The translations under genes and the position numbers were made by a program. Below are positions 16,098-24,392 of a stretch of 64,000 bases of DNA, in pieces. The stretch comes from DASUVM01 sp963704675. GTDB taxonomy: Bacteria > Patescibacteriota > Saccharimonadia > Saccharimonadales > Saccharimonadaceae. The DNA lies in the NCBI GenBank assembly GCA_963704675.1, contig OY969928.1:558001-622000 (forward strand), read 5' to 3'. The notes beneath the pieces are model-generated. The model had not been told where the DNA came from and searched no databases. It was given only the letters and a program-made list of their open reading frames with translations. Position 1 is the first letter of the stretch; every line of letters begins with the position of its first letter.

Positions 16098-16550
16098 CTA
16101 TAATTGCCGCAGTTGCCTGAGTACTGTTTCAAACTCGTCAAGATCACGGAATTCTTTATAGACACTTGCGAATCGAACATAGGCAACTTTGTTGTGCTTC
16201 GCAAGTTGCTCTAATACCAGATCGCCGATCTCTGATGACTTCACTTCTTGGACCCCTTTTCCATAGAGTGCATCTTCAACCTGAGCGACGATAGTCTCAA
16301 TTTCAAGTTCTGATGTAAAGAATTTTCCAACCGAACGGTGAATAGCCGTTAACAGCTTATGCCTATCAAATAGTTCACGTGCGCCGTTTTTCTTAGTGAC
16401 CGCTAAGTTCGGGCGCTCAATTCTCTCATAGGTCGTATAGCGATATTGGCACTGTAAGCATTCGCGGCGGCGGCGTATTGAATCACCGTCAGCTACATCA
16501 CGTGATTCAATAACTTTCGATTGCACCGTATGACATTGTGGACATTTCAT
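16098..16550 (-). CDS. nrdR: Transcriptional repressor NrdR
   Basis: 150 aa ATP-cone regulator of ribonucleotide reductase genes. The N-terminal zinc ribbon (MKCPQC...SRRRECLQC-type, here RRRRECLQCQYRYTTYER) and the ATP-cone (VTKKNGARELFDRHKLL) are both intact; length is standard. It precedes nrdJ by 142 bp in the same direction. Two NrdR-box palindromes sit just downstream of its promoter, so it very likely represses itself and nrdJ when (d)ATP is high. Confidence 0.96.
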   Translation of the reverse strand: MKCPQCHTVQSKVIESRDVADGDSIRRRRECLQCQYRYTTYERIERPNLAVTKKNGARELFDRHKLLTAIHRSVGKFFTSELEIETIVAQVEDALYGKGVQEVKSSEIGDLVLEQLAKHNKVAYVRFASVYKEFRDLDEFETVLRQLRQL

Positions 16551-16589
16551 CAGAGATACTTTCGTTTACGTTAACAGTTTCAACACTCT

Positions 16590-16605
16590 ACGCTATCTAT
16601 AGCGT
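16590..16605 (-). promoter_or_regulatory. NrdR box 2
   Basis: ACGCTATCTATAGCGT, a 16-bp near-perfect palindrome that closely follows the known NrdR-box pattern ACACwATATATwGTGT. It lies 33 bp from box 1 (about three helical turns), the usual tandem arrangement. Confidence 0.75.
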
Positions 16606-16622
16606 TCTGTGCCTACTTCCCT

Positions 16623-16638
16623 ACACCTCACATAGTGT
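16623..16638 (-). promoter_or_regulatory. NrdR box 1
   Basis: ACACCTCACATAGTGT: ends identical to the NrdR consensus (ACAC...GTGT) with the standard 16-bp length; the centre is weaker. It overlaps the expected transcript start. Confidence 0.7.
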
Positions 16639-16649
16639 AGCTACTTGCT

Positions 16650-16678
16650 ATAGTAGCGCTATAGATGGTCCCTTGCAA
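16650..16678 (-). promoter_or_regulatory. Promoter of nrdR-nrdJ
   Basis: TTGCAA (16678-16673) - 17 bp - TACTAT (16655-16650) on the minus strand. The start site would fall beside NrdR box 1. Confidence 0.7.
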
Positions 16679-16750
16679 GCACTTTTTAATATTTTGAATC
16701 GTGATTTCTGCAACATAAGTGTAGCGGGTGTGTAAATCTACGACACCTGC

Positions 16751-17929
16751 CTATTTCTTCTTGCGACGTAAGAATGCAGGGGTGTCTGCTTCATCGTCAT
16801 AGTTCCAGATATTTCCTTTTGGTTGATCGTCCTCAGCGGTTAAGTCAACTTTTTCAGGTTGATTATCAAGATCCATATCAATTGATTTTATCTCTTCTTC
16901 ATCAACATCTTTTGCCGTATCCTCATCATCGGCTTGAGCGGCGCTATCGTCAGTCGGCTCCTCGTGGAAATAGGCAGAATCAAAGCCAGTCGCAATAACC
17001 GTAATAATTACTTCATCTTCTAATTCGGGCTTTAGAGTAGCACCAAAAATTATATTAGCATCGGGTGCAACTGCACTTGTGATAACCTCAGCAGCCTCGT
17101 TAACCTCATGCATGGACATATCGTAGCCACCAGTAATATTGAAGAGTACACCACGGGCACCATCAATCGATACTTCAAGCAGTGGTGATTCGATTGCCTG
17201 TTGTGCTGCCACAGCTGCACGATTCTCCCCGCTTGCCCGGCCGATACCCATTAAAGCTGAGCCAGCTTTGCTCATAATGGTTTTAACATCAGCAAAATCA
17301 AGGTTAATTAAGCCATGTTCAGTAATCAAATCCGAAATACCCTGCACACCCTGACGTAATACGTCGTCAGCAATCTTGAAAGTTTCAAGTAGCGGGGTAC
17401 GACGATCGATTGTCTGCAGCAGTCGATCATTCGGAATAGTAATAAGCGTATCAACTTTCTGACCTAGCCGCTGTACTGCCCATTCAGCATTTTGCCGACG
17501 CTTCTCACCCTCAAAGCTAAATGGTTTAGTTGCAACGCCAACCACAAGAATATCAAGCTCGTGCGCAATATCAGCCACGACATGGCCAGCACCAGAGCCA
17601 GTGCCACCGCCGGCGCCAAGCGTAATAAAGAGCATATCAGCACCTTCGAGTGCTTTTTTAATTTCTTCACGTGATTCTTCAGCAGCCTTTTGACCGACGG
17701 CAGGGTCGGCACCAGCACCTAAACCGCGAGTTGTGTCACGACCAATATGAATTTTAACATCAGCTTTTGAGTTATGGAGCGCCTGGGCGTCAGTATTAAC
17801 AGCAATAAATTGCACACCTTGAACCCCCGCATCAACCATACGATTAATTGCCGAGCCGCCAGCGCCGCCAATTCCAACCACTTTAATCGCAGCAAACGTT
17901 TGTATATCTGATGGTTTTACTTCAGGCAT
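16751..17929 (-). CDS. ftsZ: Cell division protein FtsZ
   Basis: Tubulin-like GTPase that forms the division ring. 392 aa: nucleotide-binding VVGIGGAGGSAINRM, the tubulin signature GGGTGSGAG (around residue 105), T7 loop NLDFADVK, then an acidic linker (TAQADDED-like) and a C-terminal conserved peptide region (DTPAFLRRKKK) that binds FtsA. Transcribed after ftsA; a TATAAT box at 18020-18025 gives it a probable own promoter. Confidence 0.98.
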   Translation of the reverse strand: MPEVKPSDIQTFAAIKVVGIGGAGGSAINRMVDAGVQGVQFIAVNTDAQALHNSKADVKIHIGRDTTRGLGAGADPAVGQKAAEESREEIKKALEGADMLFITLGAGGGTGSGAGHVVADIAHELDILVVGVATKPFSFEGEKRRQNAEWAVQRLGQKVDTLITIPNDRLLQTIDRRTPLLETFKIADDVLRQGVQGISDLITEHGLINLDFADVKTIMSKAGSALMGIGRASGENRAAVAAQQAIESPLLEVSIDGARGVLFNITGGYDMSMHEVNEAAEVITSAVAPDANIIFGATLKPELEDEVIITVIATGFDSAYFHEEPTDDSAAQADDEDTAKDVDEEEIKSIDMDLDNQPEKVDLTAEDDQPKGNIWNYDDEADTPAFLRRKKK

Positions 17930-18030
17930 GTAAAGACCCCTTCATGAGTTTCATTAATTCGAGTATACCATGGCTTATCTACTTTTTTGTTCATCCGGAA
18001 TAAAAAGCTTATGCATCATATTATAACAGG

Positions 18031-18120
18031 TCATTCTCTTTTTGATTGAACAATAATTTTTAGAACACCGCCGCCTATCGTCAACAATGACAGCGCAACC
18101 AATAACAGCAGAGAGCGAGG
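18031..18120 (-). other. Possible small membrane peptide between ftsA and ftsZ
   Basis: Directly after the ftsA TAA, in the same frame, 29 codons are open to a TGA at 18031-18033: PRSLLLLVALSLL, then TIGGGVLKII and a basic VQSKRE tail. This is a convincing single membrane helix. No ATG or ribosome-binding site is present; TTG at 18102-18100 could start it, or it could be reached by stop-codon readthrough. It may equally be a relic of a longer FtsA tail. Confidence 0.3.
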
Positions 18121-19401
18121 TTATGGCTTTAACTTCTTAAATAACGAACCGAGGCCACCGAACACTTTTTTTGCAGCCGTGCCGGCATGTTGCATTGAAG
18201 CGCTTGACGAACTAGCCTTTTTTGCACCACCTTTTGTCTGTGTCCCCTGACCCATCACCAAATCAATATCAAGCAGCATAAGACCAAGCGCCGTCCCGAA
18301 CTCAGGTTTATGCACCGTACCACTAACATCTTGGAACTCATCCAGTTTAGCAATACGAGCAGACATACGAAGCCTCTCTTTGGCAATCGAAGCAATGCCA
18401 TTTAAGTTGGCGCCGCCGCCTACAAGAACTGCGCCGCCGGGCAATTTTCCAGCTCGTTGAATATTTCTAAGTTCATCGTCAATCATTTCGAAAATTTCAT
18501 CAAGACGTGCGCCAATGATCATGTCAACTTCTTCGGTATCAAATTGAAGTTTTTCGCCAGCGTGCGTAACTGCAATGGTCTTCATCGCGTCTTTACCTTC
18601 GCGAGAGGCACCAATAGCATAATGTAATTTTACTTGCTCCGCGATATCAAGATCAGTACGAAGGCCAATCGCAAGATCATTTGTAATATTGACGCTCCCT
18701 ACTGGCAATACAGCAATGTGTTGCAAATCGCCTTCTTCAAACACCGCAAGATTAATAGTAGTACCGCCGAAGTCAATCAAGACAACGCCAGTCTCAACCT
18801 GCTGTTCATTCAAAACCGCTCGTGCAGCCGCAAGGCTCGAAATTGCAAGGCGGTGAGGCGCGGTATGCGTCATTTCAACTGCTTTTTCGAGATTATGCAT
18901 ATGTGGCGCAAGCGCAGTAATGACGTGCGCGTCAACCTCAAGACGAATACCATGCATACCTAGCGGGTCTTTAATGTTCTCATTGCCATCAAGTTGATAG
19001 CTTCGAGGCGTCACTTGTAGAATTTCTCGGTTTACTGGTAACTGCACTACTGTTGCAGCTTCTTCTACTCGAGCCAGATCTTCTTCGGTAATTTCGTGAC
19101 CACCGCTCCCAACTGCTACGACACCTTTACTCGACATACCCGTAACGTGCGAACCATTAATGTTCACGGTGGCAGCGTGAATTTCATGCCCACTCATTCG
19201 TTCAGCAGCTTCAAGGGCTTTATCGATTGCCTGTGCAGTATTAACAATATTAACAACGACACCTTTTCGCATGCCATTATTTTTTGCTGTTCCGACACCA
19301 ACAATATTAGGAGTTGGAGCACTAGGGTCGACATATCCGACCACTGCTCGAATCTGTGTTGTTCCGACATCTAAGCCGATAATGTACTGGCCATCTTGCA
19401 T
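18121..19401 (-). CDS. ftsA: Cell division protein FtsA
   Basis: Actin-like ATPase that tethers FtsZ to the membrane. 426 aa with GLDVGTTQIRAVVG (phosphate 1), LIDFGGTTINLAVF (phosphate 2) and LVGGGANLNGI (adenosine motif). A low-complexity Ser/Ala/Lys linker is followed by the amphipathic C-terminal membrane helix FGGLGSLFKKLKP. Lies upstream of ftsZ and downstream of map in one direction. Confidence 0.96.
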   Translation of the reverse strand: MQDGQYIIGLDVGTTQIRAVVGYVDPSAPTPNIVGVGTAKNNGMRKGVVVNIVNTAQAIDKALEAAERMSGHEIHAATVNINGSHVTGMSSKGVVAVGSGGHEITEEDLARVEEAATVVQLPVNREILQVTPRSYQLDGNENIKDPLGMHGIRLEVDAHVITALAPHMHNLEKAVEMTHTAPHRLAISSLAAARAVLNEQQVETGVVLIDFGGTTINLAVFEEGDLQHIAVLPVGSVNITNDLAIGLRTDLDIAEQVKLHYAIGASREGKDAMKTIAVTHAGEKLQFDTEEVDMIIGARLDEIFEMIDDELRNIQRAGKLPGGAVLVGGGANLNGIASIAKERLRMSARIAKLDEFQDVSGTVHKPEFGTALGLMLLDIDLVMGQGTQTKGGAKKASSSSASMQHAGTAAKKVFGGLGSLFKKLKP

Positions 19402-19427
19402 GATCTACAGTATAACGCTTATGCGAA

Positions 19428-20189
19428 CTATTCGGCAAGTCGTGTCAAAATTTCAAAACCCATTTCAGTAATAAGTACGGTATGCTCAAAGTGAGCAGCC
19501 AAACTGCCATCACGCGTGCGGACTGTCCATTCATCTGGGTCTAACATCACTCGACGGTCACCTAATGTCGCCATTGGCTCAATGGCAATTGTCATACCAG
19601 CTTTCAAAGTTTGGCCAGTACCAGCTCTACCGTAATTGGGAATATCGGGTTCTTCATGCAGATAATAGCCAACACCATGACCGACTAGTTCTCTCACGAT
19701 GCCATACTGACCTGCATCAAGCACAGCTTGCACGGCGGCGCCAATATCACCAACTTTTACACCAGCCTTCAAAACATCAATACCTGCATACATTGATGTT
19801 TCAGTTGCTTCAAGTAATTTTCTTGCTTGTTTATCCGGGGCCTGCCCACCGATAAACATACTGAACGCACTGTCGGTAACCATGCCCTGCCAAGTAACGC
19901 CAAAATCGAAACTAATTAAATCGCCAGTCTCGAAAGGGATTTTATTAGGAATGCCATGTACTACTTCATCATTAACTGAGATGCAAATAACATCAGGGAA
20001 TCCGTTATAGCCTAGGAAGCTGCCGGTCGCTCCCATTCCCTTTAATTCGCGTTTCGCAAGCTCAGAAACGTCTTTACCTGTTGCACCCGGACGAACAAAC
20101 TTGCGAATCTCGGCATGTACGCTAGCAAGCATCTGACCACTGTCACGTTGCGCATGTAATTCTGCTGGTGTTTTTATCTTAGTCAGCAT
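19428..20189 (-). CDS. map: Methionine aminopeptidase type I
   Basis: Removes N-terminal Met from nascent proteins. 253 aa; metal ligands in DFGVTWQGMVTDSAF, GHGVGYYLHEEP and the final EPMATLG/EHTVLITE are in place. Grouped with adk as in many bacteria (the old secY-adk-map string), 11 bp after adk. Works together with def and fmt, also in this window. Confidence 0.96.
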   Translation of the reverse strand: MLTKIKTPAELHAQRDSGQMLASVHAEIRKFVRPGATGKDVSELAKRELKGMGATGSFLGYNGFPDVICISVNDEVVHGIPNKIPFETGDLISFDFGVTWQGMVTDSAFSMFIGGQAPDKQARKLLEATETSMYAGIDVLKAGVKVGDIGAAVQAVLDAGQYGIVRELVGHGVGYYLHEEPDIPNYGRAGTGQTLKAGMTIAIEPMATLGDRRVMLDPDEWTVRTRDGSLAAHFEHTVLITEMGFEILTRLAE

Positions 20190-20199
20190 TACTTAGCCC

Positions 20200-20754
20200 T
20201 TAAAAATCTTCAGCAGGTAATATAGCTTCTAGCTCAGCTTCAATTCGATCGTGTACTTGACCAACCGTTCCACTGCCGTCAATGTGAGCGATATGTATAT
20301 CTTGTTCGGTTAAATATGTCAGAATCGGATAAATTTCTTTACGATAGATCTGCATACGCTCATTAATGGTTGCTTCAGTATCGTCGACTCGACCGCGAAG
20401 TTTTAAGCGACGAATAAGCTCAGACCTCGGAACTTCAAGAATAATAACGAGTTGTATAGCACGCTCATGGTCAGGCTGCGTATCAATAAGCCATTTAGCT
20501 TGTTTAAGTCGTCGTGGAAAGCCATCAATAATAACATGTGGGATACTTTTTGCCCGTTTTAGAGCATCAGCAATAACCTGATTCACCAGATCATCATCGG
20601 TAAGTTCGCCGGTTTGTAATTGCGCCATCATCGCTGGGTCATGTAAATCGCGCAGTAACTGCCCAGAACTAAGCCATCGCCAACCGTGCCGGGCTGCCAG
20701 CAACTGTCCCTGTACGCTCTTGCCCGCACCAGGAGGTCCAAAAAATAAGATCAC
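20200..20754 (-). CDS. adk: Adenylate kinase family nucleoside monophosphate kinase
   Basis: 184 aa. P-loop FFGPPGAGKSVQGQLLA at the N-terminus, NMP-binding part SSGQLLRD, DGFPRR motif and the LID arginines (RRLKLRGRVDDTEATI). Length and the short LID (no zinc cysteines) fit bacterial short-type Adk. Its ATG overlaps the yqeY stop by 1 bp, giving coupled translation. Confidence 0.93.
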   Translation of the reverse strand: MILFFGPPGAGKSVQGQLLAARHGWRWLSSGQLLRDLHDPAMMAQLQTGELTDDDLVNQVIADALKRAKSIPHVIIDGFPRRLKQAKWLIDTQPDHERAIQLVIILEVPRSELIRRLKLRGRVDDTEATINERMQIYRKEIYPILTYLTEQDIHIAHIDGSGTVGQVHDRIEAELEAILPAEDF

Positions 20755-21200
20755 TATCGTAATACCTTTTGTACAGCTGCCGCAACTCTAGCACCTTCGG
20801 CTTGACTACCTACTTTTTGTTTCACGGCACCAATGATTTTACCCATATGCGCATTATCGCCCGCATCCGCAACTGCGGCTTGTACAATAGATTCCAGCTC
20901 TTCATCACTCAATTGCTGAGGCAAATATACCGAGAGTATTTCTTTTTCGCGACGCTCCTTGTTAGCCGTCTCAGGACGTCCGCCCTTTTCATATAGATCG
21001 GCAGCTTCATCACGTTTTTTACATTCGCGTACAATTACTTTTTGAACTTCTTCGTCACTCAAGCCTTCATCACGCTTCCCTAATGCAACTTCTTCATAAA
21101 GAATTGCGCTTTTGAGACCACGTAAAACTTCAGCTCGTTCACGGTCGCCCGCGAGTAACGCTGACTTTATATCGGCGTCAATCTGAATCTTGAGCGCCAT
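20754..21200 (-). CDS. GatB/YqeY domain protein
   Basis: 148 aa helical protein homologous to the tail domain of amidotransferase subunit GatB. MALKIQIDADIKSALLAGDR at the start and MGKIIGAVKQKVGSQAEGARVAAAV at the end are the family marks. It follows rpsU by 10 bp, the common rpsU-yqeY arrangement. Probable role with tRNA or the ribosome; not established. Confidence 0.9.
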   Translation of the reverse strand: MALKIQIDADIKSALLAGDRERAEVLRGLKSAILYEEVALGKRDEGLSDEEVQKVIVRECKKRDEAADLYEKGGRPETANKERREKEILSVYLPQQLSDEELESIVQAAVADAGDNAHMGKIIGAVKQKVGSQAEGARVAAAVQKVLR

Positions 21201-21210
21201 AGCAACTGTA

Positions 21211-21426
21211 TTAACGCTGTCCCAGGCGCATTCGTTTTGCTTTGTCAGCCTTACGCATACGACGGATAATTGCCTTGCGACGACGTTCTACTTTGCTTAT
21301 TGGCTTTTCAAAATATTGCAAGCTCTTAACCTTAGCAATAATACCAGATTGCTGCACTTTACGGTTAAAACGACGAAGTAAATTCTCGTTCGCCTCTTTC
21401 TCTTCTTTGCGAGTCACATAAATCAT
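21211..21426 (-). CDS. rpsU: Ribosomal protein S21
   Basis: 71 aa basic small-subunit protein. NENLLRRFNRKVQQSG is the family signature, and the C-terminal tail is Lys/Arg-rich. A TTGCAT-17 bp-TACAAT promoter ends 10 bp before the ATG, so the message is expected to have almost no leader. First gene of the unit rpsU-yqeY-adk-map. Confidence 0.95.
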   Translation of the reverse strand: MIYVTRKEEKEANENLLRRFNRKVQQSGIIAKVKSLQYFEKPISKVERRRKAIIRRMRKADKAKRMRLGQR

Positions 21427-21435
21427 ATCGGGAAT

Positions 21436-21464
21436 ATTGTATCAGAACAGATGTAGATATGCAA
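21436..21464 (-). promoter_or_regulatory. Promoter of rpsU (leaderless)
   Basis: TTGCAT (21464-21459) - 17 bp - TACAAT (21441-21436). Start site predicted about 21429, three bases from the ATG. Confidence 0.7.
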
Positions 21465-21477
21465 GAATTTACCATCC

Positions 21478-21603
21478 GAATCCCGAAACTCCTTTCCAGA
21501 CCACTCTCTTTCATTAAAGATCCACCGGAGCTTTAATGAAAGTTGGGCTGAAATCGGTTAGTTAAACCGATTTCACACGATCTGGAGAGGAGGTTCGGGA
21601 TTC
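21478..21603. ncRNA. Three-way-junction structured element between recJ and rpsU
   Basis: GAATCCCGAA (21478-21487) pairs with 21594-21603 and is continued by 12 more pairs (21489-21500 with 21581-21592). Inside are two perfect hairpins: CTTTCATTAAAG (21508-21519 with 21531-21542) and GAAATCGGTT (21550-21559 with 21565-21574). The one imperfect pair is U-G in plus-strand RNA and A-C in minus-strand RNA, slightly favouring plus. It lies upstream of the rpsU promoter, so it is not the rpsU leader; a recJ 3' structure or an independent RNA are possible. Confidence 0.55.
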
Positions 21604-21619
21604 AGGTTTATCATATAAT

Positions 21620-23266
21620 TTAGCCTTCTAGCGGCTCTATGTGTAAAAGCTTACCCTGAATACTACGCCGGCCGTTCCATTCATTTAATTCAATCGTACA
21701 CTTTGCGTTCACTTTTTCACCAGGTTGCATAGTAATTTCTTTCGCTTTACCCCAGGCTACAACATCAAGTATATTGCCGTCAATATCTCTAAGGGTCAGT
21801 TTTAAATGTGTCTTATCCGCACCCATTTCGCGTCGGCTTGTCACTAACAAATCTTCAAAACTAAAGACCGGTACACTATTTGCCTGACCAAAAGGCTCAA
21901 GTTGAGTCAGTAGCTGCAACAACTCTTCGTTAACACCACTAAGCGCCGTTAATACGATATCGTGTTTCGCCTCAAGGTGTTGTAGCTGATTTTGTAGCCG
22001 CAATGAACGATAAAACGCATTAACCGCCTTACGAAAGTCGGCAATCTTATGAGGCTCAAGTGCGACGCCCGCCGCAAATTTATGTCCGCCCCCTTTAATA
22101 ATATGCTCCTCAGCCGCTTTAATTGCATCGGCCGCGCTGAAATCTCCAAAACTTCGAGCCGATCCCTTAGCCTGTTCGCTCAACTCTTGTAATATGAATG
22201 TAGGTTTTTTATAAAGTTCTAATATCTTTGCTGCCACAATACCAATAATGCCATGCGACCATTCAGGGTGCGACAGCACCAAAACTGGATCAGCAGCAAA
22301 TTGCTCAGCTTGATCCTTAGCAGCTGCAAAAATCGCATCTTGCTCAGCTCGACGTGCTATATTCATTTCTCTCAGTATCTGGGCAGCATGCATTGCTTCT
22401 TCGCCCCTGGTTGCACGCAAGACGTCTAAGCTACGCGTTGCCGTTTCTAAACGGCCAGCAGCGTTAAGGTGTGGCCCCAACGCAAAGCCGAGATGGCGTG
22501 CATTAATTTTTGTGATATCAACTCCAGCTATAGCCGCAAGCGCAAGAAGACCAGGGCGACGTGTTTTACGCATCACATGAAGACCCCAAAATACATTGGC
22601 GCGATTTTCGTCGATCAGACTTACAACATCACAAACTGTGCCAAGAGCAACAAAGTCAAGCAGCCATTTTTCTTGGCCTTCAGGCAAGCCCTCGACACTT
22701 TGCTGCAATGCTTGCACAAGTTTGAAGGCTACACCCACGCCTGCAAGATCTATAAATGGATAGTTATGATCAGGACGCTTCGGATTAACAACTGCTATAG
22801 CCGGTGGCATATCAGGCGCAACATTGTGATGATCAGTAACAATGACATCAACACCCAGTTCATTCGCGAGCGTAATTTCAGCATGAGACAAGCTACCGCA
22901 ATCGACGGTGATAATTAACTCCGCACCCGCCTCGGCAAGCTCAATGACAGCATTTCTACTTAGCCCATAACCTTCAATAAAGCGGTTGGGGATAAATGCA
23001 CTAGCATCAATGCCAAATGCCGGCAAAGCCTCTAACAAAACTGAAGTTGCTGTTAAGCCATCGATGTCATAATCTCCATAAATCACAACTCGCTCTTTAC
23101 GATCGCGTGCAACAATAATCCGATCAACCGCCTTATTCATATCTGGCAACAAAAAAGGATCATGTTTAAAAAACTGATAGTCAGGAGATAAAAAAGATGT
23201 GCGAGCAGTATTTTCGGCAAGCCCACGAGCTTGTAAAATTTGCTCAAATACTTCTTGAGCTGTCAC
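21620..23266 (-). CDS. recJ: Single-stranded DNA exonuclease RecJ
   Basis: 5'-3' exonuclease of recombination and mismatch repair. 548 aa with DHH-family motifs: YGDYDIDGLTATSVL, VTDHHN (DHH), and the DHHA1 glycine motif IKGGGHKFAAGVAL; an OB-like C-terminal domain follows. GTG start with AGGGGAG upstream. Stands after the winged-helix gene in the same direction. Confidence 0.95.
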   Translation of the reverse strand: MTAQEVFEQILQARGLAENTARTSFLSPDYQFFKHDPFLLPDMNKAVDRIIVARDRKERVVIYGDYDIDGLTATSVLLEALPAFGIDASAFIPNRFIEGYGLSRNAVIELAEAGAELIITVDCGSLSHAEITLANELGVDVIVTDHHNVAPDMPPAIAVVNPKRPDHNYPFIDLAGVGVAFKLVQALQQSVEGLPEGQEKWLLDFVALGTVCDVVSLIDENRANVFWGLHVMRKTRRPGLLALAAIAGVDITKINARHLGFALGPHLNAAGRLETATRSLDVLRATRGEEAMHAAQILREMNIARRAEQDAIFAAAKDQAEQFAADPVLVLSHPEWSHGIIGIVAAKILELYKKPTFILQELSEQAKGSARSFGDFSAADAIKAAEEHIIKGGGHKFAAGVALEPHKIADFRKAVNAFYRSLRLQNQLQHLEAKHDIVLTALSGVNEELLQLLTQLEPFGQANSVPVFSFEDLLVTSRREMGADKTHLKLTLRDIDGNILDVVAWGKAKEITMQPGEKVNAKCTIELNEWNGRRSIQGKLLHIEPLEG

Positions 23267-23286
23267 TATACTCCCCTAACCTTATA

Positions 23287-23577
23287 TTAAGAACGCTTGT
23301 TCTTCTTTTGCTGCATTTGCTGTGATTTCAATACAATGCTTTGTAGCTCTTTAAAAATAACGAAATGCCGATTCGTCGAATAAATCTTTGTATTTCCTTG
23401 GCGTTCACTTAACAAAAAGCCAGCTTTTTCGAGTCGCTTCAACTCGCGCTGGATATTACCTGGATCTTCTTTAATAAGCTTCGCAAGCCCACGCACATGT
23501 GTTTTAAAGTCGGGATACTTAGCATAGACAACCACAATCTTGCGTCGCACCCGGGATGTAATAAAATTTTCTAACAT
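23287..23577 (-). CDS. Winged-helix DNA-binding protein
   Basis: 96 aa. A single winged helix-turn-helix domain: helix-turn-helix around HVRGLAKLIKEDPGNIQREL, recognition helix RLEKAGFL, wing SERQGNTKIYSTN. Layout is like ArsR/MarR-type regulators, without metal-binding cysteines. Ligand and target genes are unknown; it lies 20 bp before recJ and may be co-transcribed. Confidence 0.8.
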   Translation of the reverse strand: MLENFITSRVRRKIVVVYAKYPDFKTHVRGLAKLIKEDPGNIQRELKRLEKAGFLLSERQGNTKIYSTNRHFVIFKELQSIVLKSQQMQQKKNKRS

Positions 23578-23659
23578 AATTCTCCCTTCGTCTCCTCAAT
23601 CGTTCTAGCGGTCGTTGCTATTTATTCTACAGTTTCTCCGACTATAGGGCAAGTCTGCT

Positions 23660-24313
23660 TTAGTGCCAATTGAGGACATTTTGGTTAATAATTTGCACGA
23701 TACGTTTGTGGTCTGGAATATTATTGACATCATAGTAATGATTCGTATCAAAGTAATTATCCGTTACCCCCAAACAATGAATCTCGTCGGCCAAAATATG
23801 CATACGGTCAACTGCCGCTACAGATGCTACTGGGGTTGCCATGATGAGGCGCTGGATACGCACCGGCTTTAAGAACTCCACTGCTGCTTCGAGCGACATG
23901 CCGTTTTTAAGGCCGTCAGAAACCAATATTACCACATGATCCTGTATTAACGATTTATCTACCACGCCACCATCAGCGAGTAACCGGTTCATGCGTTCAA
24001 ATTTAATTCGCTTCTGCTCTTCTATCATACCGTGAAATTCACCATAATATTCTTCAAGTTGCCCATGCGAAAAATTGATATTCTCTGAAAATCCCCCTTC
24101 GTGATCTAGCATGCCAAATGTTTCATTTTCACCTGGTACTTCGATATCGTCAACAAGCATCATTGAGAGTAAGCAATGTAGTTGTGCGGCAATTTCTCGC
24201 GCCACAAGAACTGCACCATCACCGAGCGCAATGGCAGCACAGTTTTCATAACGATATTGCATGAGTTGCCCTGCTAACAATTGCCCTGCCTGCTCACGAG
24301 ATTGAAAATACAT
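23660..24313 (-). CDS. Phosphoribosyltransferase-domain protein
   Basis: 217 aa. Follows the type I PRTase plan: an early AIALGDGAVLVAREIAAQL segment, flexible hood with MLDHEGGF, and the PRPP-loop region VVILVSDGLKNGMSLEAAVEFL, where the usual acidic pair is SDG. Similar proteins are annotated as predicted phosphoribosyltransferases without known substrate. It starts at a TACACT -10 box only 7 bp before the ATG (leaderless), divergent from priA. Confidence 0.75.
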   Translation of the reverse strand: MYFQSREQAGQLLAGQLMQYRYENCAAIALGDGAVLVAREIAAQLHCLLSMMLVDDIEVPGENETFGMLDHEGGFSENINFSHGQLEEYYGEFHGMIEEQKRIKFERMNRLLADGGVVDKSLIQDHVVILVSDGLKNGMSLEAAVEFLKPVRIQRLIMATPVASVAAVDRMHILADEIHCLGVTDNYFDTNHYYDVNNIPDHKRIVQIINQNVLNWH

Positions 24314-24377
24314 AACTTTAGTGTATCAAATAATCACAGGCTCTTTGACCTAATTACACCATTCTCTCATGGTCGTT

Positions 24378-24383
24378 TATAAT
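24378..24383 (+). promoter_or_regulatory. -10 box of priA
   Basis: TATAAT ends 9 bp before the ATG at 24393; a TTACAC-like -35 is 18 bp upstream. An ATG at 24369 lies before this box, so it cannot be the start if this promoter is used. Confidence 0.55.
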
Positions 24384-24392
24384 AAGATAACC

